Source: Rotaria socialis
Taxonomy: Eukaryota; Rotifera; Eurotatoria; Philodinida; Philodinidae
NCBI GenBank assembly: GCA_905331475.1
Contig: CAJNYU010002707.1
Coordinates: forward strand, 10,436-74,435
Direction: 5' to 3'
Length of the DNA: 64,000 nt
Part shown: in pieces, positions 31,831-44,208 of the stretch
Numbering within the stretch: position 1 is the first letter of the stretch
Layout of the letters: every line of letters begins with the position of its first letter
Program-made: the position numbers and the translations under genes
Notes under the pieces: generated by a model
Databases searched by the model: none
Told to the model about the DNA's origin: nothing
Seen by the model: the letters and a program-made list of their open reading frames with translations, nothing else

Positions 31831-33366
31831 ATGATATCAAATAAACGAGCATTATCCATTGCAGCAGCTACTCTACTAATTGTTGCTTGTGCATTTTATG
31901 CTGCAAGCGTTGCTACTCCATTATGGTAAGTATGACGTTCACATGCAGTCTAATTTGTGTGACACGTAAACGAGAGTGGATTTTGGAGTACAGAATTATC
32001 TCTATGAAACAAGTTTTTAATTGATGATTAGATGATTGATTTTTGCCAACAACTTCAGTTCATAGATTAACTAATTTTCAAACTGATGATGTACTTATTC
32101 ATATATTTCTCTACTTGTGAGACCACAAGAACTTACCTTGTATAGTTCCATAGGCGGGATGGGTTCAAGTTTTTTTTTAAATTTACACTGAACTAAAATT
32201 GAAATTTCTTGCGGAAAACCGAAAAATAAATTTTTTATAATAACAGTCATTTATTTTATTTTTCGTTTCAAATTTCAAATAATCTTCTTAATGTCAAAAC
32301 ACAAAATATACACGAATATTTTCGATTGACTTTATTAACGAGTGGAAACTATGATATGTACGCATGTAATGTAATAATATTAACATCAGTCACCATAAGT
32401 ATATTATGGTAAGGATTCTTTCTGGAAACTAATTTGTGAAAGAAAAACTGAAATCGAGTTCTTATCACAGAAAAATGCGTGGGAATCGCCTCTTTCAGAA
32501 TATATATTGTTTTTTTGTAAAATAGACAGATTGTGACATACTTATTAGCAAAATCCTGGCTCCTACTATCACATTCTTCGAGTTTATATTATATCATATT
32601 TTAAATAAAAATTACACATTTCGAGCTTATCCTCAATGTATAGATCAAATTCACGTATGTTGCGCAAAAATCGATTTTTAAATATTTCTGGAGTTTTTCT
32701 CGAAGCACCACTTTCAGACAGGAAAACTGAAGTACATAATTATTATCCGGGTGGACATATCACCGATGTTTTCGAACATAATGTTCGCTGAAATGTTCAT
32801 AAAAATGAATGTGTGAGAATTTTAAAATACTGTTCGATGAAAAGTTGGGTGCAAGAGCCTATCTTTAATTTGAAATCAGCCTGAGCTCTGCATCTATTAT
32901 ACCCTATACCCACTCCTACTGCATGCCTCTATACATTCTTTATGTCAATTGTAGGGGCACGCAATAATATCTCGGGTTATATCAGATTACAGTGGGTCTA
33001 TGGAGATATTGTCTCGATTCGACATGTGCTGACGTTGGAAGTTCATGCGACACCACTCTTAGCGGCTGTTCGAAATTACTCGCTACAAGAGCATTCATGA
33101 TATTGGCTTGCGTGATTCCTGCGTTTACTGTGATTATTCTGGTTGTTATGGCTATTAAGGACCAATATGACCGTCCACTAATCTATGCTTCGATAGCCCT
33201 TGCTTGGCTGTCCACGGCTTGTGGTCTCATCGGAATGGTTATAGGCATTTACTGGACTCTACATGGCACAGGCCTCACACTTGGTGCAAGCGGCATTGCA
33301 GCCATTGTTGGCGTTTCTATTAATTTTATAGGCGCTGCGCTTACTAGTGCCCTGGCAGCACTCTGA
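31831..33366 (+). pseudogene. Claudin/PMP22-like four-pass membrane protein, interrupted by one stop
   Basis: Exon 1 (31831-31925) encodes a first membrane helix ending ASVATPLW. After an unusually long intron of about 1.03 kb, exon 2 (32955-33366) encodes the extracellular loop signature GLWRYC...C and three further hydrophobic helices, ending ALTSALAAL. The W...GLW..C...C pattern is that of claudin/PMP22-like tight-junction and adhesion proteins. With this splice, the loop reads WGTQ-stop-YLGLYQITVGLWRYC: a TAA at 32965-32967 in an otherwise open, family-like frame. Other acceptors (32985, 32991) do not keep phase. The copy is either a recent pseudogene, a sequencing error, or uses a splice I have not found. 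Confidence 0.65.
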
Positions 33367-33942
33367 ATTTACAATACAGAGATTGTTTCATTGACTATTT
33401 AATAAGACCTTTTTTTTGTTCACTTAAATTTTACTCTCCAAAGCAAATCGGCACCCTATAAAAAATTTTAATGTTCTCAATCATTGTAGGTTTCGTAGAT
33501 GTTGCGGAATTTTAAAGGGTTCGGTAGCATAACAATTTGTTTTAGAGTGTACACTCTACCAATGTCATTGAATATTTACTGGATTGGTTTGCTCATTCAG
33601 ATAACATTTCTCGAACCCTAGAATACAACACAAGATTTTACTGCAGCAACATTCATGCTGTCCAACATATATGATGCATCCAGTATTTAACATACTCTAG
33701 ACAGTCGTCGATCCTCACCACAAGATGATGACAATTTGAGCAATAGGTGAAGCGCGACATACGGAGCTCGAAATTATTATTTCGGGAATACTCGCTTGTT
33801 CTTAGATTTAGTTGGGATATGACCTTTTTATTCACAGAGAAGAAATAGATGAAAATAAAAGATAGATTTCTCGTATTAAGAGTCATGCTATTCTTTATAA
33901 GGTCGATAAATCGGTCTAAGGCAAAACGCAGAAAAATTATAT
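33367..33942. other. Gene-free stretch
   Basis: 3' flank of the claudin-like gene and of the TPR pseudogene. A 97-codon frame on the minus strand has no recognised motif. Confidence 0.4.
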
Positions 33943-34968
33943 TCATGTAGTCACCCTGTATTTAAGTGCCTCTTTAGCTTCTTCAATTCGTTTTAAAATC
34001 AGTCTTTGTTTTCGCTTATTATTATCGGAAGTTAGCTCTAATATTGGCAATGCTTCCTTAAATGATGCCAATGCCATGCTATAATTCCCAAGAATCATAT
34101 GAAGTAAACCAATATCACGTAATATTTCGTAATTATAAAATGAGTTCATATTATTATCTCGTTTCATTTTCACACTTTGTTCTAAGAGTTTAACTGCCAA
34201 TTTGTAATTACCATTTATTATATGAATGTATCCCATCCGCCCCAAGCATATGTTTTGAACATTGTTGGTATTCACCCAATGGGAAATCACGCTTTCCGAT
34301 AGAAATTGAACTTTTTCATAGAAGCGAACAGTTTTGTTGCTGTCATCTGCACTATCATAAGTATTCGCCACTAAATCACGAAGGTACGTCGTTAAATATT
34401 CAGTATGATTGTACCCAGAGAGAAAAGATCGAGGAAATACTATCAGTATTTCTTTCACTGCCTCCAAAGAAAGCTAAGCGGTAATCACCATCATGATCAA
34501 GGATTTGGCTGAAACTAGTCAAAACAGTTTGATCTTTTTTTTCTTCGCTTCGATTCGTTTCTCTTCGGCTTGTAAGTCTTCCTTACGGACAGGATAACGA
34601 AGCTCGCGTTTCATTAAATTCATCGCAGACTCACAACTATTGGCCACAACTGAGTATTCCGACCATTCAGATACGTGCGGCTCTAGTGGATTCCATTGCA
34701 CTAGCCTGAGTCCGAGCTTTTCTGTTAGAAGACTCAAAAGATTATCATGATCAGTTGGATCAAACTCAATCTTCTGAATAGTTAATAGTTTCGCAAAATA
34801 TTTTAAAGCGTCATCGATTTAATTGTTTTCGTAGAGTAGCTGTGTGATGTTGCCCAAGCTTTGAATAATACCATTATGATCTGATGAAAGTAGTTGCTTT
34901 CTAATGTTTAACGATTCTTGAAAATCGTCTAATGCTTCATCAACGGATTCCAACTTCCAATGTTAGAT
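33943..34968 (-). pseudogene. TPR-repeat protein remnant
   Basis: On the minus strand the sequence opens at 34968 inside a repeat (SVDEALDDFQESLNIRKQL), continues IIQSLGNITQLLYENN, meets an in-frame TAA near 34818, then reads IDDALKYFAKLLTIQKIEF and goes on to 34519. A second block, 34467-33943, has two further TPRs (GYIHIINGNYKLAVKLLEQS; IGLLHMILGNYSMALASFKEAL). The pattern AL..F...L.I...L resembles kinesin-light-chain-like TPRs, which are scaffolds for protein binding. The two blocks are not joined in frame by any clean splice I can find, and the 5' end is cut off at a TGTGGG hairpin. I read it as a truncated, decayed gene. Confidence 0.7.
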
Positions 34969-35041
34969 GGTGTGGGTGTGGATGTTGACAGGCATTTATA
35001 TAAGCTGTATTTATACCAAAAGTCAAGTCCACACCCACAGC
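34969..35041. repeat. TGTGGG...CCCACA head-to-head hairpin at a gene breakpoint
   Basis: TGTGGGTGTGGA at 34971-34982 is exactly mirrored by TCCACACCCACA at 35028-35039, with a 45-base loop. The TPR coding sequence ends right at its left side. Confidence 0.8.
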
Positions 35042-37977
35042 ATCAGAATGTTTTAATTTAAACTTTATTCAAGCCAGCGAGCATTACAGAACCATGGATG
35101 CTGTATGCAATAGTAGAAAATTGAAAACTCAGTTGAAACGAGGTTTCAAGTTTGACGCTACTGTTGATTTCCAGGATAGAAATCGGTTTGTTTCTACTTG
35201 CTTCCTCCAGAAAAGGACGCAACTAGAAAAAAAGGTTCTGGAGTTATATTTTTATAGACAAAAAAATTCATCTCGATAGTTCTTTAAAAAAACACATGTT
35301 TTTTCGAACATATCGCACACGATATTAATCAGTCATCTTTGATCACTTTATTCAAGAGAAATATAATTTGAAGTTTTGAAAAGCAGCTTTTGATGAACTG
35401 AATGATTTGAAAACCAGAGATCTGATGATCGTGCATTTGGATGTCCAATCTTTTGATTGCTACAATATTAATATCATTCGCGGCTCATATGAGGCGACTC
35501 GTAAAATACTATCAATTATTTTTATACGTTTCTGATAATGTTCTATAATAATTGCTTTTTTTTTTCCCAGTATTTATTGAAGGACAAAAAGAAAAAGAAC
35601 GAGAATAAAAAAGAATTGCAACTATGGTCTATGCCTATTATACAACACAGTAAAATGAAAGAACAAGAAAAAAAACCATTGGTTATATTCTGGTTTGGAT
35701 CAAACATTGCTTTCTAACGGCACAAATTTATCGATTATGGCTTGTTGATGTATAAAACATTTTATTAAAATATGTACAAAACAAAAAACAGCAGCAATTC
35801 TTAGCTAATAAAACATGCTTGTTTTATAGACAACAAGGTGAGAACATATTTCAAATTCTTTAACACGCCTTAATTTTTCAAAGAAATTAAATAAATTTGT
35901 CATTTTAATCTTAATCTCCATATTGACTAGTGTTACTTCATACAAGTGAGGCATATCATAAAAAAGACGCGAACAACGCCAATTATTTTATTCCCGTTTG
36001 CTTATTTCTTCTTTTAAATAAAAACTTTGATTGGTTTTTTCAAACTTTTCTCAAATCAATAAAATATTTGTCCTCAAACAATTTTTTAGGTAAGTTCATT
36101 AATTTCCACGAAAATAAAAACCAAAGTTTTTCCTTTTTTGTGATTATGAAATTAATTTTCTCTACCGTAAAATTGATTAGTTTAAACAAAACCAAAATCC
36201 TCTTCAATCAGAAATATTGTTTTTGTTCATTTGCATCATTTTCAATTCATTTTTTTCTGGCATTTGATTTATGCCGTGCTTACTGCGAAATTTCAGGAAA
36301 AATCGTTTAACTAAGAAAATAAAACTATTTCAGAAGCATTCAGATCGATTTTTGTACATGAAGAATGTCAGCTTCCAAGAAAAAAAGTAGGTTAATCAAC
36401 TGTAATTATTTTAAAGTCTATCTTGAGTGCAAATTTCAGCGCTAATGATTGACTTGCTACTGAGTACTGCTTTAGATATTGCTTTGAAAGCGCATAAGAA
36501 TTATATGCGTATATTATCATATTGGCTCAATATTTTCTAACTATCTCGAAGAATGACCGATTTTGATAACTTAACAGCAGAAATACCAAACGATATTGTT
36601 TTAAACTTTTTTTCGAGATAAACTTAAATTTCCTTGGAACAGACTTTTTTCATGTGGTTTTGACTCGTATTTGAAAGATTTTATTCGAAAAAAAGTACGA
36701 TTTCAATCAAAGCCAATCACATATTTAGAATGAAAATAAAAAAACTTAGTTGGCTTATGTGTTTCGAAGTTTACCATCGAGCTTCGTTGTTCTTTAAAAA
36801 CGTTCTGTTGAAAGATTGCGTTGAATTCAGTAAAAAAATCATCTTTAAATTGAATCCTCACAGGTATCCGAACTAAATTTTTCGATGAAAAAAGCGCGAC
36901 ATCAAATGTCGAAAGCCATATAGATTGTGTCAATATTTGTCAATCATTTTCAAATAATTATGCTATTGCTTCAACTCAAATTTATCGTTTTCTTCATAAT
37001 ATATTTTCAATTATGATTTAAATCACCGATAAAATAGGCGAATCCGTTAGTAAATATAATAAGTTCTCATTACATTAAATTAAAGATAAGCATAGAAATC
37101 AAAATATTTTATAGTGCTCTTCAACTATGTGGTATTTATTATGAGAATGATATATGTATCAACTTTTTGCTGCTGTTCTCTCGTTCATTATTAGCTAGAT
37201 GTCAATAAGTAGGATAGGAGTGAGAAAAAAGGGTTGGAGCGACAAGAAGACCTAGAACCAGAAGCTAAAGCAGCTTTGCCAGTATAATTGTTTCATTTTC
37301 TTCGTCATTTTTTCTGACATGTTCTTTGAAGTTCTAATCAATGTTTTGTTGAATTGTTTTCCTTTTCACTGAAATTTATTTTTCAGATATTAAAATCTCT
37401 ATTTTATATCGATCAAATTTGTATTGGTTACTGAAGTAAGTTATTATTCACTGAACGATATTCATATCAGTACTCAACAACAAGTCAATCGTTTGAGCCG
37501 AGATTTGCGTCTAAGACAAACTGTCAGATGATTATAACCTGTTGACACAGTTCTTCATTCGAAATGAGCTTTTTTACGAGAAATTTTACATATCACCTCA
37601 CTCACTTAACTATTAATCATTGATTTATTATACAAAAGTCGATGTGCATCTTTTTGAGAAAAATGAGTCTGCATGCTTTTGAAGTAACTTTACTTTGTTA
37701 GCAAACGATTTCTCGTAAAACTATACATCAAACAAGCCATGAATCAACCGTTCAGATATGATGCTTGTGTGCTTCTTTTTTTTTTGAAGATCAAGCCATT
37801 TTTATCGAAAGAAAATTACATATTTGAAATGAGAATTCTCCTTTGTATTATTAATCATGTTAATAAAAGAGTTCATAAAGATGAAATTCTGTAAAATAAA
37901 TCACTGAAAACATTCAACTTTATCCGAATACTTTTTATCATTTGTTTTAAATAGAAATAAATTTTTTAAGATTGAAG
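35042..37977. other. Long AT-rich gene-free stretch
   Basis: Several frames of 60-126 codons exist, but they are low-complexity or hydrophobic by composition and show no motif. I can support no gene, RNA or complete mobile element. Confidence 0.45.
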
Positions 37978-38776
37978 ATGTCATTATTAAGAAACGATGA
38001 ACTGAATAAAAATAAACATTCGAATACTCGTTATCCTCGTCGACGTTATGTTCTTGAAATTCCTAATTATTCAAAACGAATGCAAACATCAAATTATTCA
38101 AAAAATGAAGAAAAATTTCTTTCACATCGGGCAATAAATCAATTAACATGTGGCAATAATAACGAACAAATTTTGGAAATTGATTTAAATAACGATTTAT
38201 ATTTAAATCGTAAATATAATAAAAAAAAATTATTAAATACTGAATATGAAAATATTGATGATCCATGGGTGAAACAATTACTTGAAAAGGACCTCGATTT
38301 CTCTAGTTTATATCAACAAGAATCACCGATTCAAATATTAAATATTAGTGATTTTCAAATAACGAATTCAAATTCAACGTCACAGAAATTTTCTCATCAT
38401 AGAAACACTACTTTCGATCCATACCAATCTCCTTCTATTATTAAAGATAGGAATAAAATAATAAGTTCAAATTCAGCTCAATGTAGGATTAAAATTAATA
38501 TCCGATCTATTTTGTGTTTCCTTTAAATTGATTTGTTTAATAGTAAATGGTTCAACTCGAAAATGGATTCTTCAGCCATCGACTTATTCACCAATAAACT
38601 CGAATAATTCTTCTTTCAACAAAAAAATTCCTTTACCATACAAAGGAAAATTCAATTCAAGACAATTTGGTCCCCTAAAAACTAACACTAATGAAGAAAA
38701 GAGTCTATTACGACACGAAAACAATTCAGTTCATGTGAAACATCAAAGAAATAACAATGAACCGTACGTGTTTTAA
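37978..38776 (+). CDS. Unrecognised Asn/Ser/Lys-rich host protein, two exons visible
   Basis: The frame opens at ATG 37978 (MSLLRNDELNKNKHSNTRYP) and runs to a donor at 38483. A 61-bp intron (38483-38543) restores the frame at LNGSTRKWILQPSTYSPINS and continues to a stop at 38774-38776. About 245 residues, basic and polar, probably disordered, without signal peptide or membrane helix. I recognise no domain. A GTACGTG just before the stop could be a further donor, in which case the gene continues downstream. The clean short intron and AT-rich codon use like the neighbouring MFS gene argue for a real host gene. Confidence 0.6.
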
Positions 38777-41300
38777 GATTCATTTTTTTATTTACGAAAT
38801 TATAGAAAAAAACATTTTCACTAAGTAGATTCACTTCAAATGAAAAGAAGAGTGTAGAGTTTTTTTTTATAGAACTAAAAATCCATTTTGCTCAGTTGAT
38901 ATGAATCAGGTTCTTACACAAATCAAGATCTTTCGCACATGACAGCCTCTCTTATCAATTTCTTATACTTTCCTCATAGATTTCTGAATTTTAACAGATG
39001 TCAACTTGAAGTTTTCTTCGTAGCACTCTGCATATTTTATTAGCTTCTAACGATAATCAACCACCTGTTCAAATTCTTTTAAATTTCTTCCGTTTGCACT
39101 GATTATGCGTTCACAAATAGTTGAGCTTCCCATAGCCATTTTTCCAATAAATTATGCTGTGAGTAAGTCAATGGCTACATGTCCTACCAGTATAATAGTG
39201 ATTCTTCTTTAGTAAAAGTTATTTTCGTTTTAGCATAACAACCAGTTTCTCCTAAGTCAGAAAGCTCGTAGGGGTGTCTTCCATGTGGATGTGAAGTTTC
39301 TATTTGCTCACATCCGCATCTAGTGCAACAGCAAGGAGAGAGTAGCATTCAATTTTATTTGCTGCAGACCACTTTGCCATTCATCAATTTCACTAGTCAA
39401 CTTAATTGAATTAGTTGACAATGACGAGTGTTTATGACACCGAACAGCAAAGAATTATCGAGAGCATCAAATGAATTACCGACGCAAAATATGGCAATCT
39501 AAAATTGATTGCAGAGAAAATTGTTCTCGTTGTGCAAGTTGTCACAGAGTGATAGAAAACTTCGTATGATAATTGCTTTGTTGACGAGGATGAAAGATAC
39601 CGCGAAATAGTTGAAAACCAAACATGCATTGAGATTTTTATAATTTTCGCTGTTAAAAAGTTACATTGGATAATTAAAAATAAAGCGGAATCTTAGTCTA
39701 GATACGATTGTAGCCATAGGTGGCGGAGCCATTAGGCTCGCGAGGCTCAAGTCTACCCTAAGATAGAAGTTGGTAGACGTTGATAGACTGAAACTGGAAC
39801 AGATACATGTTTAGATAGGTTGTAATATGCAAAATGGTTTTTATTCTTGTTTAGTTTTGGAACTTTTCTAACAAATAACGCATTATTAGAAGATCATTTC
39901 ATATTTTCTCTACTAGTAACTCGTTCGCAGTGAAGTATTAGTTGAAGTTTTTTGGCATTAAAATTGACAACCAATTCGTAATTCTTAATTGAAGATAGCT
40001 AAATTGTTTCTGTAACTTCTGTTTAAAATTACTTTTAAATCTTAGACACTCGAATAACATTACTTGGGCCGTGCAGAAATGCGAGCTAAACAAAAATGAT
40101 TAAAAGACAATCAAAATCGTATGCTTATAGTTGACACTTAAAGTGCTTTTAGTCGATTTCAGTCTGACTTCATCTCTATTTGTGTTTTCAATGGTGAGAC
40201 TTGATTTGTCCAACACGTTGAGCCTACCCTAGATCGAAATCGTTTCACCGCCAATGATTGTAGTGATACTAATTTAATGCAATACGTATTTCCATTCGTC
40301 AAAGATAAAGAACAGTATGCGAGTACATAAGACTCAAAATTTGCTTCAAGACAACAAGAGCACCTTTTGCGGAACGACATATGGTTTGAATACAGTTGAA
40401 CATATTGGAACAATAGAAAAAAAAATAAAAGTTGAGCAAAAAATGTTATCAAAAATGGAATATAGTCATTATCAGGGGAAAACCATCTGTTATATGCTGT
40501 GACAAAGACGGAACTAAACACTGAGTTATTTGAAACGTCCTTCTATTATTATCGATTACGTCATACTAATTAATGATTTTATTCATCAAATCTTCAATAA
40601 TAAAACCAATCTATGTCATCAATTATTTTGAGTCAGACCTAGGTGCAATTACCCCACGACAGGAATGTTATCATACTAAAAAAGCTAAATGCTATTGATG
40701 CTATTTAAAATTATAGCGTTACTCATCTAAAGAAGACATAGTTGCACACCCTGTAGAATACTCGCCTCATTAACAGCATAAGGCAAACAGAGAAGTAATG
40801 CGTTACTGAAGAGCAAAAGAATATTGAAAACAATTCTGATTTACAGTAAAGTTCAACTCAATATAAATCTGAGCACTGCCAAAAAAAAGCTAACCAATTA
40901 ATTTAAGACTAGAGATTTTCACAGGAAAAAAATTATTAAAGCATAATTATACTAACAATATAAACTATTTGATGAAGATGTAATACATAGAAGTAATAAG
41001 GAATTTTTCAGATTTGTGATATATGTATTTAGTCGAAATGAGAACTTTCATACAGAAAATATTCCTTCGAAACTACACACCGATTTGTTTTCATATTTTA
41101 AAAGTCTAACGCTGATATTTTTCATTTAACAAAAAAACAAAAGCTAAGGCGATATATAACCCTGAAGAAATATATTTAAATTCTATTTATTAACAACTTG
41201 ATTGCATTCGTTGACGAAATTATTTTCGGTAGGAATAAATTTAAATCAATATAAAAGTATTCAAATCATAAGAAATTTCTCTTTCAATTATTTTATTTTA
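38777..41300. other. Long gene-free stretch
   Basis: Nothing certain. AGGTGGCGGAGCC near 39720 resembles a hAT end but has no partner. A frame of 120 codons near 40159-40521 on the minus strand has no recognised motif. Confidence 0.4.
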
Positions 41301-41301
41301 G

Positions 41302-42808
41302 TACAAAAGAAAATATTAATGATGGAAAAAATGAAACGAATAATATTTGGAATTTATTTTCGTCTAGAGAAAAACGAAATATATTTATTTATATATTTGG
41401 AATAATGCTGTATAAATTTGGAATCGAAGCATTTAATGGATCAATAGTGAGCTTAGCAGCAAATCGTTATGATCGAGATGCATTTAATAGTGGAACCATA
41501 GCAAAAACATTTGAAAAAGTTGGTTTATTAGTTGGTCTTAATCAGGCGTGTCAGTGTATTGGATCTATTTTAATTGCTCCATTAATAAAACGTTGGCCAA
41601 CACGAACTATTTTATCGATATCAATATTCATTTTTGCATTATTTACTGCATTACTGATGATTATTGATGCAGCAACTGGAGGAAAAATAAGACCATCAAA
41701 TTTTCAAGCAATGCATGAAAATGATTTTAGCTATTATGGAACTTATTCAACAAATATAATTATTCCAATTTATTGTATAACAGGTATTGCTTATGGAATG
41801 GTTGAGTTAATTCGAAGAATAATTCCTCGTGATATTGTTGGAAGTAATGAAGAAAAACTACAAAGAATGGATGCCTTAGTTCATGTTTTTTATGAAATAG
41901 CTGGAGTTTCTGGAGCATTAATAACTGGCCTTGTTTTAATTCCACGTCTTGGAAACAATTATTCATTCTTAATAACACCAATTCTATTTACTTTGTCAGC
42001 TATAATTTGGATGTTTATTAATTCACTCGGAACGAAAACAATTATTGAAGATGAACAATTTTCAGTAGGAAATCAAAATCATAAAACAAATTATTTAAAA
42101 GCCCTTATTGAAGGTTTTGCTCTATTTGGTCAATCGATTTATCTTGGAGGAAAAATAATACTTACAAATCGAAAATATTTTTGGTTACTTCCATGTTATT
42201 CATTAACACTTTATATTCATCGTTATATTGAAAATGGAATTGCTCCACAAATAGCTAAAAGATATCTTCAAAATTCTGAATGGTCACAAATTATTGTTGG
42301 AGGCTCAAATTTTGGAGAATTACTTGGTGCTCTTTGCGTATTTTTTTTAACGAAAAAAATTCGAAGTCCAATTGTTTGGTTAAGATTAGATTCAATTTTA
42401 TTATTTATTCTTTGGTATTTACCATTCTATAATCCATCAACAATTAGTGTTAAAAATGCTTGGATAATAGCATTATCATTTATTCCATTAGGATTTGGTT
42501 CAGCTGGTGATGATATTTCGTTAAATGCATATATACAATCATCGTTAAGTAAACCACAATTGAAAAATAAAGATGTTTCATCACTGGGCGCTGTTATGGC
42601 TTTTCTCTATTCATCTTATATTACACTCTATGCTATTTTAAATCCATTACTTGGAAAATATATTGATTCAGTTTACAATTCAAAACAAACAATAAGACCA
42701 GCTTTTATTTTTACTGTTGGTGTACAAATAACAATTGTTTCAATTTTGGTTAGTCTATCAACATTTATTCCAAAAGGTTCTTGTAAATTAAATCCGTCTC
42801 TAGAATAA
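41302..42808 (+). CDS. Major-facilitator-like membrane transporter (5' exon not resolved)
   Basis: Coding sequence is open from a likely splice acceptor (TTTTAG, 41296-41301) through TKENINDGKNETNNIWNLFS and IFIYIFGIMLYKFG to the stop at 42808, about 500 residues. About twelve hydrophobic segments alternate with short loops, including GLLVGLNQACQCIGSILIAP, RTILSISIFIFALFTALLMI and LSFIPLGFGSAGDDISLNAY. R-W-P-T-R after the second helix sits where MFS proteins have their basic loop motif. The overall style recalls fungal MFS-like proteins, but I cannot name a substrate. The first exon upstream of 41302 is unclear: a GT at about 41230 is possible but I could not match the phase. Codon use is AT-rich like the surroundings, so if transferred it is well adapted. 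Confidence 0.72.
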
Positions 42809-43330
42809 ATATTTCAAGTCAATAATCTTATCAAAATGTGAGCTGTCTCTATAAGCACAATGATATATCTATACTCCGTCATAGATAAGGCTCAAAATAA
42901 TTGAAAAGTCATAAGTAAATATAAATTTTCATGCAGAATTCTAACAGTAAGTTTCCACAAAGAAGAGCTGATTGTCAAAATGATAGATACCTTTATGTGA
43001 CTGTTGCATGTGGCTGCCTCATTAATTTTAACTATATATTGATATTAATTAAATAATATATATAGTAACATGCCAAAAGTCTTGCTCTTGGATTGATGCA
43101 ATTTTCTAAAAGCATATTTTTGAAAGTTTCTGGAAAGCTTTTTTTAGAAATCTCTAGAAAATGGGAAAAAATCTATATATAGTTGTGCTCCACACAAATT
43201 ATTATCAGCATTCTTGAATTGAGAGAATGTATCAACAACAAAATTCTACTGCTTTAAAAATTAAGCAATCAATTATTTTATACTATTGGGAAAACGATCA
43301 AAGGTCTTCTGCAACTGTTGCCGGCGGGTG
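42809..43330. other. Gene-free stretch
   Basis: 3' flank of the transporter gene; AT-rich, no feature recognised. Confidence 0.45.
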
Positions 43331-43374
43331 AGGGTGTGGGTGTATAGGAGATTAAACACTCAGACCCCACATCT
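43331..43374. repeat. TGTGGG hairpin, imperfect right arm
   Basis: AGGGTGTGGGTGTATAGGAG is followed by ATTAAACACTCAGACCCCAC. The interior matches the reverse complement of the hairpin at 45910-45958 (TATAAGAGATTGAACGC), so the two share more than the telomere-like arms. Confidence 0.65.
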
Positions 43375-43668
43375 CTCGATAGTTTTTCGATGTTTTATAA
43401 ACAAATCAAACATATCTGTGCGATAGAAGATTTCCTCCTTTCTAGCAAAAAAAATGAAATAGATATATAGTGCATCGAATACAAAAATTAATCAGTAACA
43501 GATCTTTTTACATGGTTAACTAGAAATATTTTGCATTTTATGTTTCACATCTGAGAACAAAAGATCAAGAAAAACTAGTGATCTCTTCTTTTCAGTGTAT
43601 AAGAAACTGTATTGATAGCTGCTTTTCTTTTTTGATTTCTTCAGCTAACCCTGAAATAAAAACTCTTG

Positions 43669-43740
43669 AGGGCGTGACAGTGGGAATGGAATTTGTTGCT
43701 GTTTGCCTCCTTCTCACACCCCACACCCGTACTCATGCCC
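43669..43740. repeat. Decayed TGTGGG hairpin
   Basis: A clear C-strand arm CTCACACCCCACACCCG lies at 43713-43729, with only a weak G-rich partner GAGGGCGTGACAGTGGG to the left. The reverse complement of the interior (TGAGAAGGAGGCAAACA) resembles the interior of the hairpin at 22613. Confidence 0.5.
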
Positions 43741-44208
43741 AAATGATAGGAGGCCAACTTTTTGTTAAAAGCGAGAGAACGATATTTTTTGTGACAGTTA
43801 AGTGCAAGACGCAATTTTCAACCTTTTCGAGCATCACGTCACAGGTGCAACAAAATTGAAATATTTTTCTGGGATTTAGTTTCTCCGAATTTTTTTGTTA
43901 TCGGCAACCTCACTTTAAAGTGGCTTAATGAAATCTAAATACTGATAGCGACTCATAAGCCTTGAAACTTTATCGTCGTATTTTTATTTTTTCAAATTTC
44001 ATTCTACTATTAATTAACAATTTACAGTGTAGATAAAGAATCACGTTACTGGTTTTCTCTTACTCTGTTTTCAATCTAAATTACTTTGGAATTATTGAAA
44101 ATAGCATATTTAAACTACGAAATAAAAAAGCAATTTCATATTTATTTCTGTTGTATTTATCTCTACTTTACTTTGATCATTCATTTACGTGAAAAAGAGA
44201 CAAAGACG

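Noticed and set aside
35930-36310. 126-codon hydrophobic frame
   Set aside because: Composition is that of AT-rich DNA; no domain, no splice logic and no codon bias supporting it.
39715-39760. Another hAT terminal repeat (GGTGGCGGAGCC)
   Set aside because: The match is short, and there is no partner end or target duplication.
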